Shown: positions 43,736-52,237 of the stretch, piece after piece
Numbering within the stretch: position 1 is the stretch's first letter
Layout: each line of letters starts with the position of its first letter
Source of the DNA: Duganella sp. 1224
GTDB taxonomy: Bacteria; Pseudomonadota; Gammaproteobacteria; Burkholderiales; Burkholderiaceae_D
DNA length: 64,000 nt
Assembly: GCF_013408245.1 (NCBI RefSeq)
Contig: NZ_JACBYS010000008.1
Location: forward strand, 148,673-212,672
Direction: 5' to 3'
Position numbers and translations under genes: made by a program
The notes under the pieces: model-generated
What the model saw: the letters and a program-made list of their open reading frames with translations, nothing else
Told to the model about the DNA's origin: nothing
Database searches by the model: none

Positions 43736-44521
43736 CTATTCCACCGCCGCGCGCATTCCGCGCAGCCAGGTGTGCGCATACAGCGCCAGCGTCAGCGATG
43801 CCACGCACATGCCCAGCAACTCCAGGCTTTCGCCGGCCAGTTCGCAGCGCGCGCACGCCTTGGACAGCAGCAGTTGCACGCCGCTCACCGTGCACAGCGC
43901 GATGATCGGCCAGCCGATACGGCGCCGGAATTGCCGCATCGCCTGCGCGCCGGCGTGGAGCGCGATGCGCGCGGTGGCGTAGCCGTCCAGCGCATCGGTC
44001 AGCGCCATCCCCAGCACGAAGGCGGCGGCCACCGGCAGCGCGCCGCCGCCGCCGAGCCGCGTCGCCGCATAGCCCCACGCCAGCGACTGCAGGATGCTCT
44101 CCACGCCCAGCGCGAACAGCATGCCGATGCCGAGCGCGGTCAGCGGCCGCACCGCCGTCAGGCGCGCCAGCAGTAGTGCCCCGACCGAGCGCGCGTGACG
44201 CGTGGCCGCCGGCCGCAGCAGCGCCCGCGCGTTCAGCGCCGCCAGGCCAAGCAGCAGCGCGCCCGGCAGCCACTCCATCCAGTCCATCGCTCGCAGCAGG
44301 CCGCCATCCGGCTGCAACCAGGCTGACGCCGCGTCGGCCAGCGCCACCACCAGCAGCACCGTCAGGCCATGGCCCAGCGCGAACAGGGCGCCCATCCACG
44401 GCGCGGCGGCCGGCCGCGCGCGCATGGTCAGGCCGTCGATGGCAGCCAGGTGGTCCGGCGCCAGGCCGTGACGCAAGCCGAGCAGCAGCGCCAGTTCGAT
44501 TGTCGGCAGGGTTTCGTTCAT
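43736..44521 (-). CDS. Nickel/cobalt transporter-like membrane protein
   Basis: 261 aa, about seven membrane helices. The signature GLRHGLAPDHLAAID (residues 14-28) has the H-x4-D-H pattern of NiCoT/UreH-type Ni or Co permeases, and LGHGLTVLLV follows as in that family. ATG 44521 is chosen because AAGGA stands six bases before it; the open frame reaches a TTG two codons upstream. A strong dyad overlaps the ribosome site. Divergent from a cobalamin riboswitch and TonB receptor, so cobalt for B12 is an attractive substrate, but nickel is not excluded. Confidence 0.75.
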   Translation of the reverse strand: MNETLPTIELALLLGLRHGLAPDHLAAIDGLTMRARPAAAPWMGALFALGHGLTVLLVVALADAASAWLQPDGGLLRAMDWMEWLPGALLLGLAALNARALLRPAATRHARSVGALLLARLTAVRPLTALGIGMLFALGVESILQSLAWGYAATRLGGGGALPVAAAFVLGMALTDALDGYATARIALHAGAQAMRQFRRRIGWPIIALCTVSGVQLLLSKACARCELAGESLELLGMCVASLTLALYAHTWLRGMRAAVE

Positions 44522-44530
44522 ATACAATCC

Positions 44531-44553
44531 TTAATGCAAGTGAATTGCATTAA
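44531..44553. promoter_or_regulatory. 23-bp dyad over the transporter start region
   Basis: TTAATGCAA at 44531-44539 and its exact complement TTGCATTAA at 44545-44553, separated by GTGAA. The left arm reaches into the ribosome site of the minus-strand transporter gene. A 9-5-9 AT-rich dyad resembles Fur-family (Zur/Nur) metalloregulator sites. Which regulator binds is not shown by the sequence. Confidence 0.6.
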
Positions 44554-44629
44554 TTATAGAGCTGATCCGGCGCGCCGTGGCGTTTGCCATGACAGTGGCA
44601 GGGGCATTCATGTAGAATCCACACCCATA

Positions 44630-44822
44630 CGTGAATGGTGCCCCGCGACTTGTCAGCCGCGGGGTGAAACGGGAAGCCGGTGACACGCGCGATTCGCATC
44701 GCGCGCCAGTCCGGCGCAGCCCCCGCTGCTGTAAGCCTGACGACCCTGACCAACCGCCACTGTGCATCGCACGGGAAGGCAAGGGCAGGGAAGGACGATG
44801 GCAAGCCAGAAGACCGGCCAGT
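44630..44822 (+). promoter_or_regulatory. Cobalamin (B12) riboswitch
   Basis: The conserved blocks are present in order: GGTGCCCC (44637-44644), GGGAAGCCGGTG (44671-44682), the AGCCCCCGCTGCTGTAAGC block (44718-44736), GCCACTG (44756-44762), GGGAAGGC (44773-44780), and the B12 box AGCCAGAAGACCGGCC (44804-44819). It precedes the TonB receptor ATG by about 150 bp. Adenosylcobalamin binding normally shuts off such genes. The expression platform is not obvious; GC-rich hairpins between 44888 and 44945 could sequester translation or end transcription. Confidence 0.93.
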
Positions 44823-44972
44823 CACGATTGATGCGCATGGCCCGGGGTGTGGCCTTGCTTGTTATATGTTCGTCGCTCTCCGCATGCAGTGCCGTTGTCG
44901 CGCGCTTTCCCGCGCGGGCCTGCGTACGCCTGCGCGCCGGACGTCTCCAACCCTTCACCACAGAGAGTCGTC

Positions 44973-47060
44973 ATGACCGATACGCAGTACTCCCGCACCA
45001 TCGCCGTTGCCATTTCCCTGCTGTGCGCCGCCGGCGCCATGGCCCAGCAGGCCGACGAACTGCAGACCGTCACCGTCCAGGGGGCAGCCAGCCCGTCCGC
45101 GCTGGGACTGGCGCGCCCCAGCGCCACCGCCAGCCGCGTCGAGCTGACGGCGCTGGAACTGCCGGCCAGCCTGGACACGCTCAGCGCCGACACCCTGCAA
45201 ACGCGCGGCGACCTGCTGCTGAAAGACGCAGTCACGCGCAGCACCGGCCTGACCGACATCAGCTCGCCGGGCAATGGCGTCGCCTATTCGGCGCGCGGCT
45301 TCACCGGCAACGGCTCGATCGCGCTGCTGGAAAATGGCCAGCGCCCGCAGGTCGGCGCCGGCACGGCGACCTATCCGGCCGACCCATGGGGCTATGACCA
45401 CATCGAGGTGCTGCGCGGTCCCGGCTCGGTGGTGTACGGCAGCGGCACTACCGGCGCCACCATCAACGCCGTGCGCAAGGCGCCCAGCCGCGCCAGCGCC
45501 TTCGAGGCGATGGCCGGCGTCGGCGGCGGCCGGGCGTTGCGCGCCGGCGTGGGCGGCAGCGGCGCGCTGGGCGAGCACGGCGCCTTCCGCATTGACGCCT
45601 ACGCGGACCGCAGCGATGGCTTCATCGACCGCGGCGACGCCCGCCACGACAAGCTGCTCACCAGCGTCACGTATGCGCTGACGCCCGACGTCGACCTGGA
45701 CCTGCAGCTCGACCACCTGGAACAAAAGCCGCAGCGCTACTTCGGCACGCCGCTGGTCAACGGCGGCCTGTCGCGCGCGCTGCGCGGCCAGAACTACGAC
45801 GTCGCCGACGCCGACATTCACTTCGTCGACGACAAGGCGTTGGCGCGCCTGACCTGGCGCTACTCGCCGTCGCTCACCATCAGCAACGAGCTGGCCTACC
45901 TGAAGGCGCGCCGTAACTGGCGCAACGCCGAGTACTACCACTACGACGCCGCCGCCAACCTGGTGGAACGCAGCGACTACATCGCCATCCACCACGACCA
46001 GGAGCAGACCGGCAACCGGCTGGAAGCGCGCTGGCACGGCGGCGCGCACCGCCTGGCGGCCGGATGGGAAGCGGCGGTGATCAACTTCCTGCACACGAAT
46101 AACTCGCCGTACGGTGGCGCGTCCACGGTGGCGCCGACCGGCTTCGATCCGGGCCTGTTCGACAGCCCCGATCCGCTGCGGCCGAACTACGCCACCCACA
46201 CCATCACCAACGCGTTTTACGTGGAAGATGCTTACCGCGTCAGCGAGCGGTTGCTGGCGCTGGCCGGGGTGCGGCATGACCGCTACCAGGTTGACCGCGT
46301 CAGCCTGCTGGGCGCGGCCGGCTTTGCATCGGCGCTGCAAGCGACCGCCGCGCGCCTCGGCCTGACGTGGACGCTGGCGCCGCAAACCTCGCTGTACGCG
46401 CAGGTGAGCAACGGTAGCGACCCGGTCACCAGCCTGCTGTCGCTGAACCTGGCCAATAGCCGCTACAAGCTGACCGCCGCGCGCCAGGTGGAGGTGGGCG
46501 TCAAGCAGGCGCTGGCCGGCGGCAAGGCCGAGTGGACGGCAGCGCTGTACCACATCCGCAAGGACGACATCATCACCCGCGATCCGCTGAATGCGGCGCT
46601 GTCGGTGCAAGGCGGTTCGCAATCGTCGCGCGGCGCCGAGCTGACCGCCAGCGTGGCGCTGGCGCCGGCGTGGCGGCTGGACGCCAACGCCGCCTACACC
46701 GACGCGCAATTCGACCAGCTGATCGAAAGCGGCGGCCAGTCGCGCGCCGGCAACCGTCCGGCCGACGTGCCGAAGGTATCGGCCAACCTGTGGCTGACCT
46801 ACCGCGATCATGGCTGGCGCGCGGCCGCCGGCGCGCGCTACGTCGGCGAGCGCTTCATCGATAACGCCAACAGCCAGGCGCTTCCCGCGTACACCACCTT
46901 CGACGCTTCGCTGGGCTGGAACGTCAGCCGCAACGTGCTGGTGCAGCTCAATCTGCGCAACCTGGCCGACAAGCTGTACGCGGTGACGTCGTACAGCGAT
47001 AGCCAGTACCTGCTGGGCGACCGCCGTCACGCGGAACTGACCGTGCAGTGGCGCTACTGA
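44973..47060 (+). CDS. TonB-dependent receptor under B12 riboswitch control
   Basis: 695 aa. Signal peptide (AVAISLLCAAGAMAQQ), TonB-box-like ELQTVTVQG, plug domain (VLRGPGSVVYGSGTTGATIN), barrel ending in VQWRY. By sequence it resembles siderophore receptors more than classic BtuB. Control by a cobalamin riboswitch argues for uptake of cobalamin, another corrinoid or a cobalt chelate. ATG 44973 starts directly at the signal peptide; the open frame upstream runs into the riboswitch. The PepSY gene follows at once. Ligand inferred from regulation only. Confidence 0.88.
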   Translation: MTDTQYSRTIAVAISLLCAAGAMAQQADELQTVTVQGAASPSALGLARPSATASRVELTALELPASLDTLSADTLQTRGDLLLKDAVTRSTGLTDISSPGNGVAYSARGFTGNGSIALLENGQRPQVGAGTATYPADPWGYDHIEVLRGPGSVVYGSGTTGATINAVRKAPSRASAFEAMAGVGGGRALRAGVGGSGALGEHGAFRIDAYADRSDGFIDRGDARHDKLLTSVTYALTPDVDLDLQLDHLEQKPQRYFGTPLVNGGLSRALRGQNYDVADADIHFVDDKALARLTWRYSPSLTISNELAYLKARRNWRNAEYYHYDAAANLVERSDYIAIHHDQEQTGNRLEARWHGGAHRLAAGWEAAVINFLHTNNSPYGGASTVAPTGFDPGLFDSPDPLRPNYATHTITNAFYVEDAYRVSERLLALAGVRHDRYQVDRVSLLGAAGFASALQATAARLGLTWTLAPQTSLYAQVSNGSDPVTSLLSLNLANSRYKLTAARQVEVGVKQALAGGKAEWTAALYHIRKDDIITRDPLNAALSVQGGSQSSRGAELTASVALAPAWRLDANAAYTDAQFDQLIESGGQSRAGNRPADVPKVSANLWLTYRDHGWRAAAGARYVGERFIDNANSQALPAYTTFDASLGWNVSRNVLVQLNLRNLADKLYAVTSYSDSQYLLGDRRHAELTVQWRY

Positions 47061-47062
47061 TC

Positions 47063-48520
47063 ATGGGCTCGTGGAAGCGCCAGCTGCATCTGTGGCACCG
47101 CTGGCTGGGCATCGCGCTTGGCCTGCTGGTGCTGCTGTGGTTCGGCTCCGGCATCGTCATGATGTACGTGCCGTATCCGTCGCTGACCGCGCAGGAGCGC
47201 ATGGCCTGGCTGCCGCCGATCGATGCGCGCCAGGTGCGCGTGGACGCCGGCGCCGCGTGGCATGCCGCCACTTGGCCCGACAACGCGCGGCCCGACAACG
47301 CCGCCGCCATGCCGGACGAGGTGCGGCTGACGATGGTGGCCGGGCGGCCAGCCTACCATTTCAAGCGCGACGGACTGTGGCTGTCCGTCTGGGCCGACAG
47401 CGGCCAGCCGCTGCGCGTGACGCCGGCGCTGGCGATGGACAGTGCCCGCATCGCGGCGCCCGGCGCGCACGCCATGACGGCGGAGCTGATCGACATCGAC
47501 CAGTGGAGTTTCGGCAGCCTGCAGGCGCATCGCCCGCTGTACCGCGTGCGCGCCGACGACGCGGCCGGCAGTGTGCTGTACATCTCCAGCCGCAGCGGAG
47601 AACTGGTGCGCGACACCACGCGCGGCGAGCGCGCGTGGAACTGGACCGGGTCGGTGATCCACTGGATTTATTTCACGCCATTGCGCACGCACGGGCAGCC
47701 ATGGCGGCAGGTGGTGATGTGGACCTCCGGCGCCGCGCTGCTGCTGGCGATGCTGGGGATGGTGCTGGGCATCCAGCGCCTGCGGCTGCGGCGTCGCTAT
47801 GCCGGCGGACGGCGCTCGCCGTATCGCGGCTGGCAGGCGTGGCACCACTGGCTGGGGCTGGGCGCGGGCACGCTGATGATGACCTGGCTGTTCAGCGGCT
47901 GGCTGTCGGTGACGCCGTTCGACTGGCTGGCGTCACCTGGCGTGACGGCGCGCGACCGGCTGGCGTTTGCCGGCGGTGCGCTGTCGCGTGATGATCTGGC
48001 GATTGACGTGGCCGGGATCGTTGCGCGCCATCCGGGCGTGCTGGAACTGGAATGGCGGCGGGTGGATGGCCAGCTTTATCTGAGCGCGCTGGAACGCGCG
48101 CAACGCCGCCTGCTGGACGCGCGCACCGGCGCGCCGGCGCTGCCGGGCGATGCGCAAGTGCTGCGTGCCGTGCGCGCGCTGCGTCCCGGCGTGGCGGTGA
48201 CGGTAGACTTGATGACCAGCGAGGACAGCTACCACTACAGCCATCACAACCGCGCCGTGCTGCCGGTGCTGCGCGCGCGGTTTGCGCAGGCGGATGAAGC
48301 GACGTTCTACATCGACCCGGCGCAGGGCGAGCTGGCAGGTTATGCGGATTACCGGAGCAAGTGGAACCGCTGGCTGTTCAACGGCCTGCACCAGCTGGAC
48401 TTTGCGGCGCTGCTGCGGGTGCGGCCGGTGTGGGACGGGATGGTGATGGTGCTCTGTCTGCTGGGCGGAGCGGCCACGCTGGCCGGAGTGATACTGGGGT
48501 GGCGCCGGATTTCGCGGTAA
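47063..48520 (+). CDS. PepSY-domain inner-membrane protein
   Basis: 485 aa with four membrane helices, two with paired histidines (QLHLWHRWLGIALG at the N-terminus, WQAWHHWLGLGAG near residue 260, LHQLDFAALL near 440), and large periplasmic PepSY loops. This is the PepSY-associated membrane family (PiuB/FsqB-like) found with siderophore receptors, where it is thought to act in reductive release of metal in the periplasm. ATG 47063 lies 2 bp after the receptor stop; an in-frame GTG at 47048 would overlap the receptor. Here the pair is controlled by the B12 riboswitch. Confidence 0.85.
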   Translation: MGSWKRQLHLWHRWLGIALGLLVLLWFGSGIVMMYVPYPSLTAQERMAWLPPIDARQVRVDAGAAWHAATWPDNARPDNAAAMPDEVRLTMVAGRPAYHFKRDGLWLSVWADSGQPLRVTPALAMDSARIAAPGAHAMTAELIDIDQWSFGSLQAHRPLYRVRADDAAGSVLYISSRSGELVRDTTRGERAWNWTGSVIHWIYFTPLRTHGQPWRQVVMWTSGAALLLAMLGMVLGIQRLRLRRRYAGGRRSPYRGWQAWHHWLGLGAGTLMMTWLFSGWLSVTPFDWLASPGVTARDRLAFAGGALSRDDLAIDVAGIVARHPGVLELEWRRVDGQLYLSALERAQRRLLDARTGAPALPGDAQVLRAVRALRPGVAVTVDLMTSEDSYHYSHHNRAVLPVLRARFAQADEATFYIDPAQGELAGYADYRSKWNRWLFNGLHQLDFAALLRVRPVWDGMVMVLCLLGGAATLAGVILGWRRISR

Positions 48521-48561
48521 GCGCAGAGTCCTGGCATTGTTTGCTTTCACCCCCAAACGAA

Positions 48562-48590
48562 AGGGTCTGACCCCTGCGGGGTCAGACCCT
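48562..48590. repeat. Palindrome, copy 3 of the GTCAGACCCC family
   Basis: Thirteen-base arms AGGGTCTGACCCC and complement around TGC, 42 bp after the PepSY stop and 21 bp before the end of the convergent MFS gene. It is a shortened variant of the copies at 5308 and 31674 and also has a GC-rich GTGTGCGGG tail. In RNA it would form a strong hairpin on both strands and may serve as a two-way terminator. Confidence 0.8.
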
Positions 48591-48611
48591 GGCCGCAGCG
48601 GTGTGCGGGTT

Positions 48612-49769
48612 TCACGGGTGCCGTCTCGACAGCCACAGACACGCCGCCGCCAGCACCAGCAACCCCAGCGACCCGAGTAAATTGGCGTGATACCCATCCT
48701 GCGCATACAGCACACCCGCCAGCGCCGAGCCGGCGGCGATGCCGGCAAACACAAACGACGCCGTCACCGCCAATGCCACACCACGCAACTCGGACGACAG
48801 TTCAACAATCCGCCGCTGCTGCGATGGCCAGACGATATCGGTGGCGAATGCCCACAACAGCAACACCCCAAACAACAACGCCAGCGTCGGCGGCACCAGC
48901 AACAGCAGCGCCAGGTCCAGCGCCAGCAGCAGCATGCCGGCCACCAGCATCGCATCCGCGCTGTAGCGGCGCGCCGCCCGCACCACGAACAGATTGCCCA
49001 GCACACCCGCCACGCCCAGCACCGCCATCCCCGCCGACACCGTCTGCGGACCGCCATGAAACACATCGCGAATGATGGGCGCAATAAAGGCATAAGTCGC
49101 ATACACTCCGGCGGCGATGAAGAACACTACCAGATAGGCCGGCAGCAGCACCGGATGCACCAGCACCCGCCCCAGCGTGGCCAGCGAGATGGCCTGCCCA
49201 CCGGCCTGCGCCGGCACCCGCAGCCGGATCAGCAGCGCCGTTAGCAGACCGGCCGCGCCGACCGCCAAGAACAGCGCCCGCGCGCCCCACGCCGACGACA
49301 TCCAGGCTGCCAGCGGCATGCCGACCAGCCCGGCCATGCTCAGCCCCAGCAGCACCATGGCGATGGCGCTGCCTTGCTGCTGCGGCGTGACCAGGCCGGC
49401 GGCCAGCGCGCCCAGCACCGGGCCGATCAGCGCCGCCCCCAGTCCCATCGCCACCCGCGACGCCAGCAGCGCCCGGTAGTCGGGCGCCAGCGCGAACACC
49501 AGCGCGGCGGCGCTGAACACCCCCAGTCCGATCAACACCTGGCGCCGCCGCGGCAGATGGCCCAGCGCCACCTGCAGCAATGGCGCCGCCACCGCAAAGG
49601 TGATGCCGAATACCGTGATCAGCAACGCCGTCTGGGCGTCGCTGAGGCGCCACTCGCTGGCAATGGCGGCCAGGGCGCCGACCACCGACAGCGCCCCGGT
49701 GGCCTGCACGAAGTAGGCCAGGCTCAGCGTGCGTAACGCCGTCACGGCGGAACGTGGCATGGCCTCCAT
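48612..49769 (-). CDS. MFS transporter
   Basis: 385 aa, twelve membrane helices, major facilitator family of the drug/arabinose-efflux type (ALIGPVLGALAAGLV near helix 4). Its start is 3 bp after the stop of the upstream SDR gene, so the two are co-transcribed. The divergent GlxA-type regulator beyond the SDR gene likely controls both. Substrate unknown. Confidence 0.86.
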   Translation of the reverse strand: MEAMPRSAVTALRTLSLAYFVQATGALSVVGALAAIASEWRLSDAQTALLITVFGITFAVAAPLLQVALGHLPRRRQVLIGLGVFSAAALVFALAPDYRALLASRVAMGLGAALIGPVLGALAAGLVTPQQQGSAIAMVLLGLSMAGLVGMPLAAWMSSAWGARALFLAVGAAGLLTALLIRLRVPAQAGGQAISLATLGRVLVHPVLLPAYLVVFFIAAGVYATYAFIAPIIRDVFHGGPQTVSAGMAVLGVAGVLGNLFVVRAARRYSADAMLVAGMLLLALDLALLLLVPPTLALLFGVLLLWAFATDIVWPSQQRRIVELSSELRGVALAVTASFVFAGIAAGSALAGVLYAQDGYHANLLGSLGLLVLAAACLWLSRRHP

Positions 49770-49772
49770 TGC

Positions 49773-50537
49773 TTAGTGGCCAACCGGAATCGGGTTGTCC
49801 TTCAGCGACTGGTTGAAGGCGTTGACGAAGCCGTGCTCGCCCGAGCCCGGATTGTCGCGCAGCGCCTGGATAGCGTCGACGTAGACCTCGTCCTTGCCGG
49901 CGGCCAGGCCCTGCATGGTGGCGGCCACGAAGTCCGGCAGCGGCATGGCGCGGCTGTCGCCGCTCTTGTAGATCAGGTCGGTATCGACCCACGGCGGCGA
50001 GATTTCCACCACGCGCACGCCGCTGCCGGCCAGCATGAAGCGCTGCGACAGCGCGTACGAGTGGATCGCGGCCTTGGTGGCCGAGTACACGGCGGTGCTG
50101 GCCAGCGGCACGAACGCCAGCACCGACGAGTTGTGGATCACCACCGCGTCCTGCTGCGTTTTCAGGTGCGGCAGCAGGGCGGACGTCATGCGGACCGGGC
50201 CCAGCAGGTTGGTGGTGACGGTGGCGACGGCGGTGTCGTCATCGATGGCGCCGGCCGCATCGTCGAACGGCATGATGCCGGCGTTGTTGAACAGCACGTT
50301 CAGGGTCGGGAAATCCTTGACCAGTTGCGCGGCCACGGCCTTGATCTGCTGCGGATCCTGGATGTCCAGCTCGACGCTGCGCATGCCCGGATTGGCCTTG
50401 GTCACCTCGTCCAGCAGCGCCTTGCGGCGGCCGCTGATGATGACCTGGTTGCCCAGCTTGTGGAACGCTTCGGCGATGCCGCGACCAATGCCCGAGGTGC
50501 CGCCGGTGATGAAGATGGTGTTGCCGCTGGTTTTCAT
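49773..50537 (-). CDS. Short-chain dehydrogenase/reductase (DltE-like)
   Basis: 254 aa Rossmann-fold oxidoreductase. TGGTSGIG cofactor loop at residues 11-18, NNAG, catalytic Ser in HNSSVLA and YSATK (Tyr-x3-Lys), with PPWVDTD after it. The pattern matches the DltE-like classical SDRs. First gene of an operon with the MFS transporter; divergent from a GlxA-type regulator 153 bp away. Substrate unknown. Confidence 0.9.
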   Translation of the reverse strand: MKTSGNTIFITGGTSGIGRGIAEAFHKLGNQVIISGRRKALLDEVTKANPGMRSVELDIQDPQQIKAVAAQLVKDFPTLNVLFNNAGIMPFDDAAGAIDDDTAVATVTTNLLGPVRMTSALLPHLKTQQDAVVIHNSSVLAFVPLASTAVYSATKAAIHSYALSQRFMLAGSGVRVVEISPPWVDTDLIYKSGDSRAMPLPDFVAATMQGLAAGKDEVYVDAIQALRDNPGSGEHGFVNAFNQSLKDNPIPVGH

Positions 50538-50690
50538 GATGCTTCCTTTCAGTTGAGTTGATGGAAGCCATTCTGCGCCCGCCGAGAAAGTCTTTTGGGA
50601 CGTAAATCACGCAATTCAGGACATCATTGTCTTCTGCAAAAAGTCGGAATCTGTCATAGAATGCGGTTTTTATGATGATTTGGACGCGAT

Positions 50691-51650
50691 ATGAGCAAGC
50701 GCATCGGACTGGTGGTTTACCCGCAATTTCAGGCGCTGGACATGGCCGCGCTGACGGTGTTCGAGTTCGCCAACACGCTGCTGGAGCAGCCGCTGTATGA
50801 ATTGGCCGCGCTGTCGCTGTCCGGCGGCCCGGTCAAGAGTTCCAGCGGCGTGGCGATCGACAGCCTGCCGCTGGGCTGGGGCGGCTACGACACGCTGCTG
50901 ATCGGCGGCGCCATCGGCATGCCGGCGCCGCAGCCGGAACTGGAGGCGGCGCTGCGGGATGGCGCCAGCGTCACGCGCCGCATCGGCAGCGTTTGCACCG
51001 GCGCCTTCATCCTCGCGCGCGCCGGGCTGATGGATGGCAAGCGCGCCACCACGCACTGGGTGTTCGGCCGCCGCCTGCAGGAGTTGCACCCGTCGCTGCT
51101 GGTGGACGAGGACAAGATTTTTGTCCGCGACGGCACCATCTGGTCCTCGGCCGGCGTGACCGCCTGCATCGACATGGCGCTGGCCATGGTGGAGGACGAC
51201 CTGGGCACCGAGATCGCCCGCAAGGTGGCGCGGGCCATGGTGGTGTATCACCGCCGCAGCGGCGGCCAGTCGCAGTTCTCGGCGCTGGCCGAGATCGAGC
51301 CAAGCTCGGACCGGGTCAAGGACGTGCTGCTGTACGCGCGCGACAACCTGCACAAGGACCTCAGCGTGGAAGACCTGGCGGCACAGGTGCACTGGAGCCC
51401 GCGCCACTTCAGCCGCGTGTTCCAGGCGCAGACCGGCATGGCGCCGGCCAAGGCGATTGAAAAATTACGGGTGGAGGCGGCGCAGGCGCTGATCGATCAG
51501 GGCCATTCGTCGATCGGCCGCATCGCCGAGATGACCGGCTTCGGCGACGAGGAACGGCTGCGGCGCGCCTTCCTGCGCGCCTTCGGCCAGCCGCCGAAGA
51601 ACTTCGTGCAGCAAGCGCGCCTGCGCAACGAGCACGTCTATCTGTCGTGA
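50691..51650 (+). CDS. GlxA-type regulator: DJ-1/PfpI domain plus AraC domain
   Basis: 319 aa. Residues 1-180 are a DJ-1/PfpI-like domain with the nucleophile-elbow Cys in GSVCTGAF; residues 215-315 are an AraC/XylS helix-turn-helix (SVEDLAAQVHWSPRHFSRVF). Such proteins are usually activators sensing small nitrogenous or carbonyl compounds. Divergent SDR-MFS genes are its likely targets. The start has no strong ribosome site. Confidence 0.9.
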   Translation: MSKRIGLVVYPQFQALDMAALTVFEFANTLLEQPLYELAALSLSGGPVKSSSGVAIDSLPLGWGGYDTLLIGGAIGMPAPQPELEAALRDGASVTRRIGSVCTGAFILARAGLMDGKRATTHWVFGRRLQELHPSLLVDEDKIFVRDGTIWSSAGVTACIDMALAMVEDDLGTEIARKVARAMVVYHRRSGGQSQFSALAEIEPSSDRVKDVLLYARDNLHKDLSVEDLAAQVHWSPRHFSRVFQAQTGMAPAKAIEKLRVEAAQALIDQGHSSIGRIAEMTGFGDEERLRRAFLRAFGQPPKNFVQQARLRNEHVYLS

Positions 51651-51666
51651 GCCGGCCGCGCGGCTG

Positions 51667-51798
51667 TCATGCGCGGCGGCAGCGCTCCGAGCAATACAGC
51701 ACCTCGTCCCAGCAGCGCGCCCACTTCTTGCGCCAGCTGAACGGCCGGCCACAGCGGCGGCAGATCTTGTGCGGCAGATGCGGTTTGTCGTGGGCCAC
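51667..51798 (-). CDS. DUF2256 small zinc-ribbon-like protein
   Basis: 43 aa starting at GTG. Four cysteines (KICRRCGRPF and YCSERCRR) in a treble-clef-like arrangement, with the family-typical FSWRKKWARCWDEV between them. In many proteobacteria this gene sits next to photolyase/cryptochrome genes. It lies 3 bp after the BLUF gene stop on the same strand and ends close to the convergent GlxA gene (17-bp gap). Function unknown. Confidence 0.85.
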   Translation of the reverse strand: MAHDKPHLPHKICRRCGRPFSWRKKWARCWDEVLYCSERCRRA

Positions 51799-51801
51799 GG
51801 C

Positions 51802-52230
51802 TCACGCCCTGCCGAGCACGGCGGCCGACGCCATCAGCTCGTCGATCAGCGCCAGCGCGCTGGCGCCCGGCAGCCGGTAGGGATCGAAGGTCGGCAGCGC
51901 CGAATAGCGCAGCAGCGTGGCCGGATTGAGCTTGTGCAGATTGCTCTGGCCCATGGTCCAGGCGGCGTAGCGGCGCTCGCGCACCTCGGCGTAGGCCAGC
52001 AAGGTCACGTCGCTGTGGCGCGGATCGCGCAGGATGCGGCCGTACAGCCGGTTGACCTGCTCGCGCCCGCCTTCCAGCAATTGCAGGAACAACTGATCGG
52101 TGTGGCACAGCACGCCGGTGATGCCGTCCACCGGGTTGTGCTGGCGGGCCTGCGCCAGGATGGCGTCGATCGCCCTGGCATCGATGCCGCTGTGCGCGCG
52201 GCTGACATACAGCAGTTGGACCAGCATCAC
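51802..52230 (-). CDS. BLUF-domain blue-light photoreceptor
   Basis: 142 aa, a BLUF domain with a short helical cap and no output domain. The flavin-site residues are in their canonical places: Tyr8 (LLYVS), Asn32 (HNPVDGITG) and Gln50 (FLQLLEG). It should bind FAD and respond to blue light; signalling must go through a partner protein. It lies between folE (7-bp gap) and the DUF2256 gene. Short-type BLUF proteins often control biofilm or motility switches. Confidence 0.92.
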   Translation of the reverse strand: MMLVQLLYVSRAHSGIDARAIDAILAQARQHNPVDGITGVLCHTDQLFLQLLEGGREQVNRLYGRILRDPRHSDVTLLAYAEVRERRYAAWTMGQSNLHKLNPATLLRYSALPTFDPYRLPGASALALIDELMASAAVLGRA

Positions 52231-52237
52231 GCCTCCT

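Noticed and set aside
44831..45397. A lipoprotein-like frame (LLVICSSLSAC) starting just after the B12 riboswitch
   Set aside because: It runs 425 bp into the TonB receptor gene in another frame and its later part has no protein character; the lipobox-like start is probably chance.
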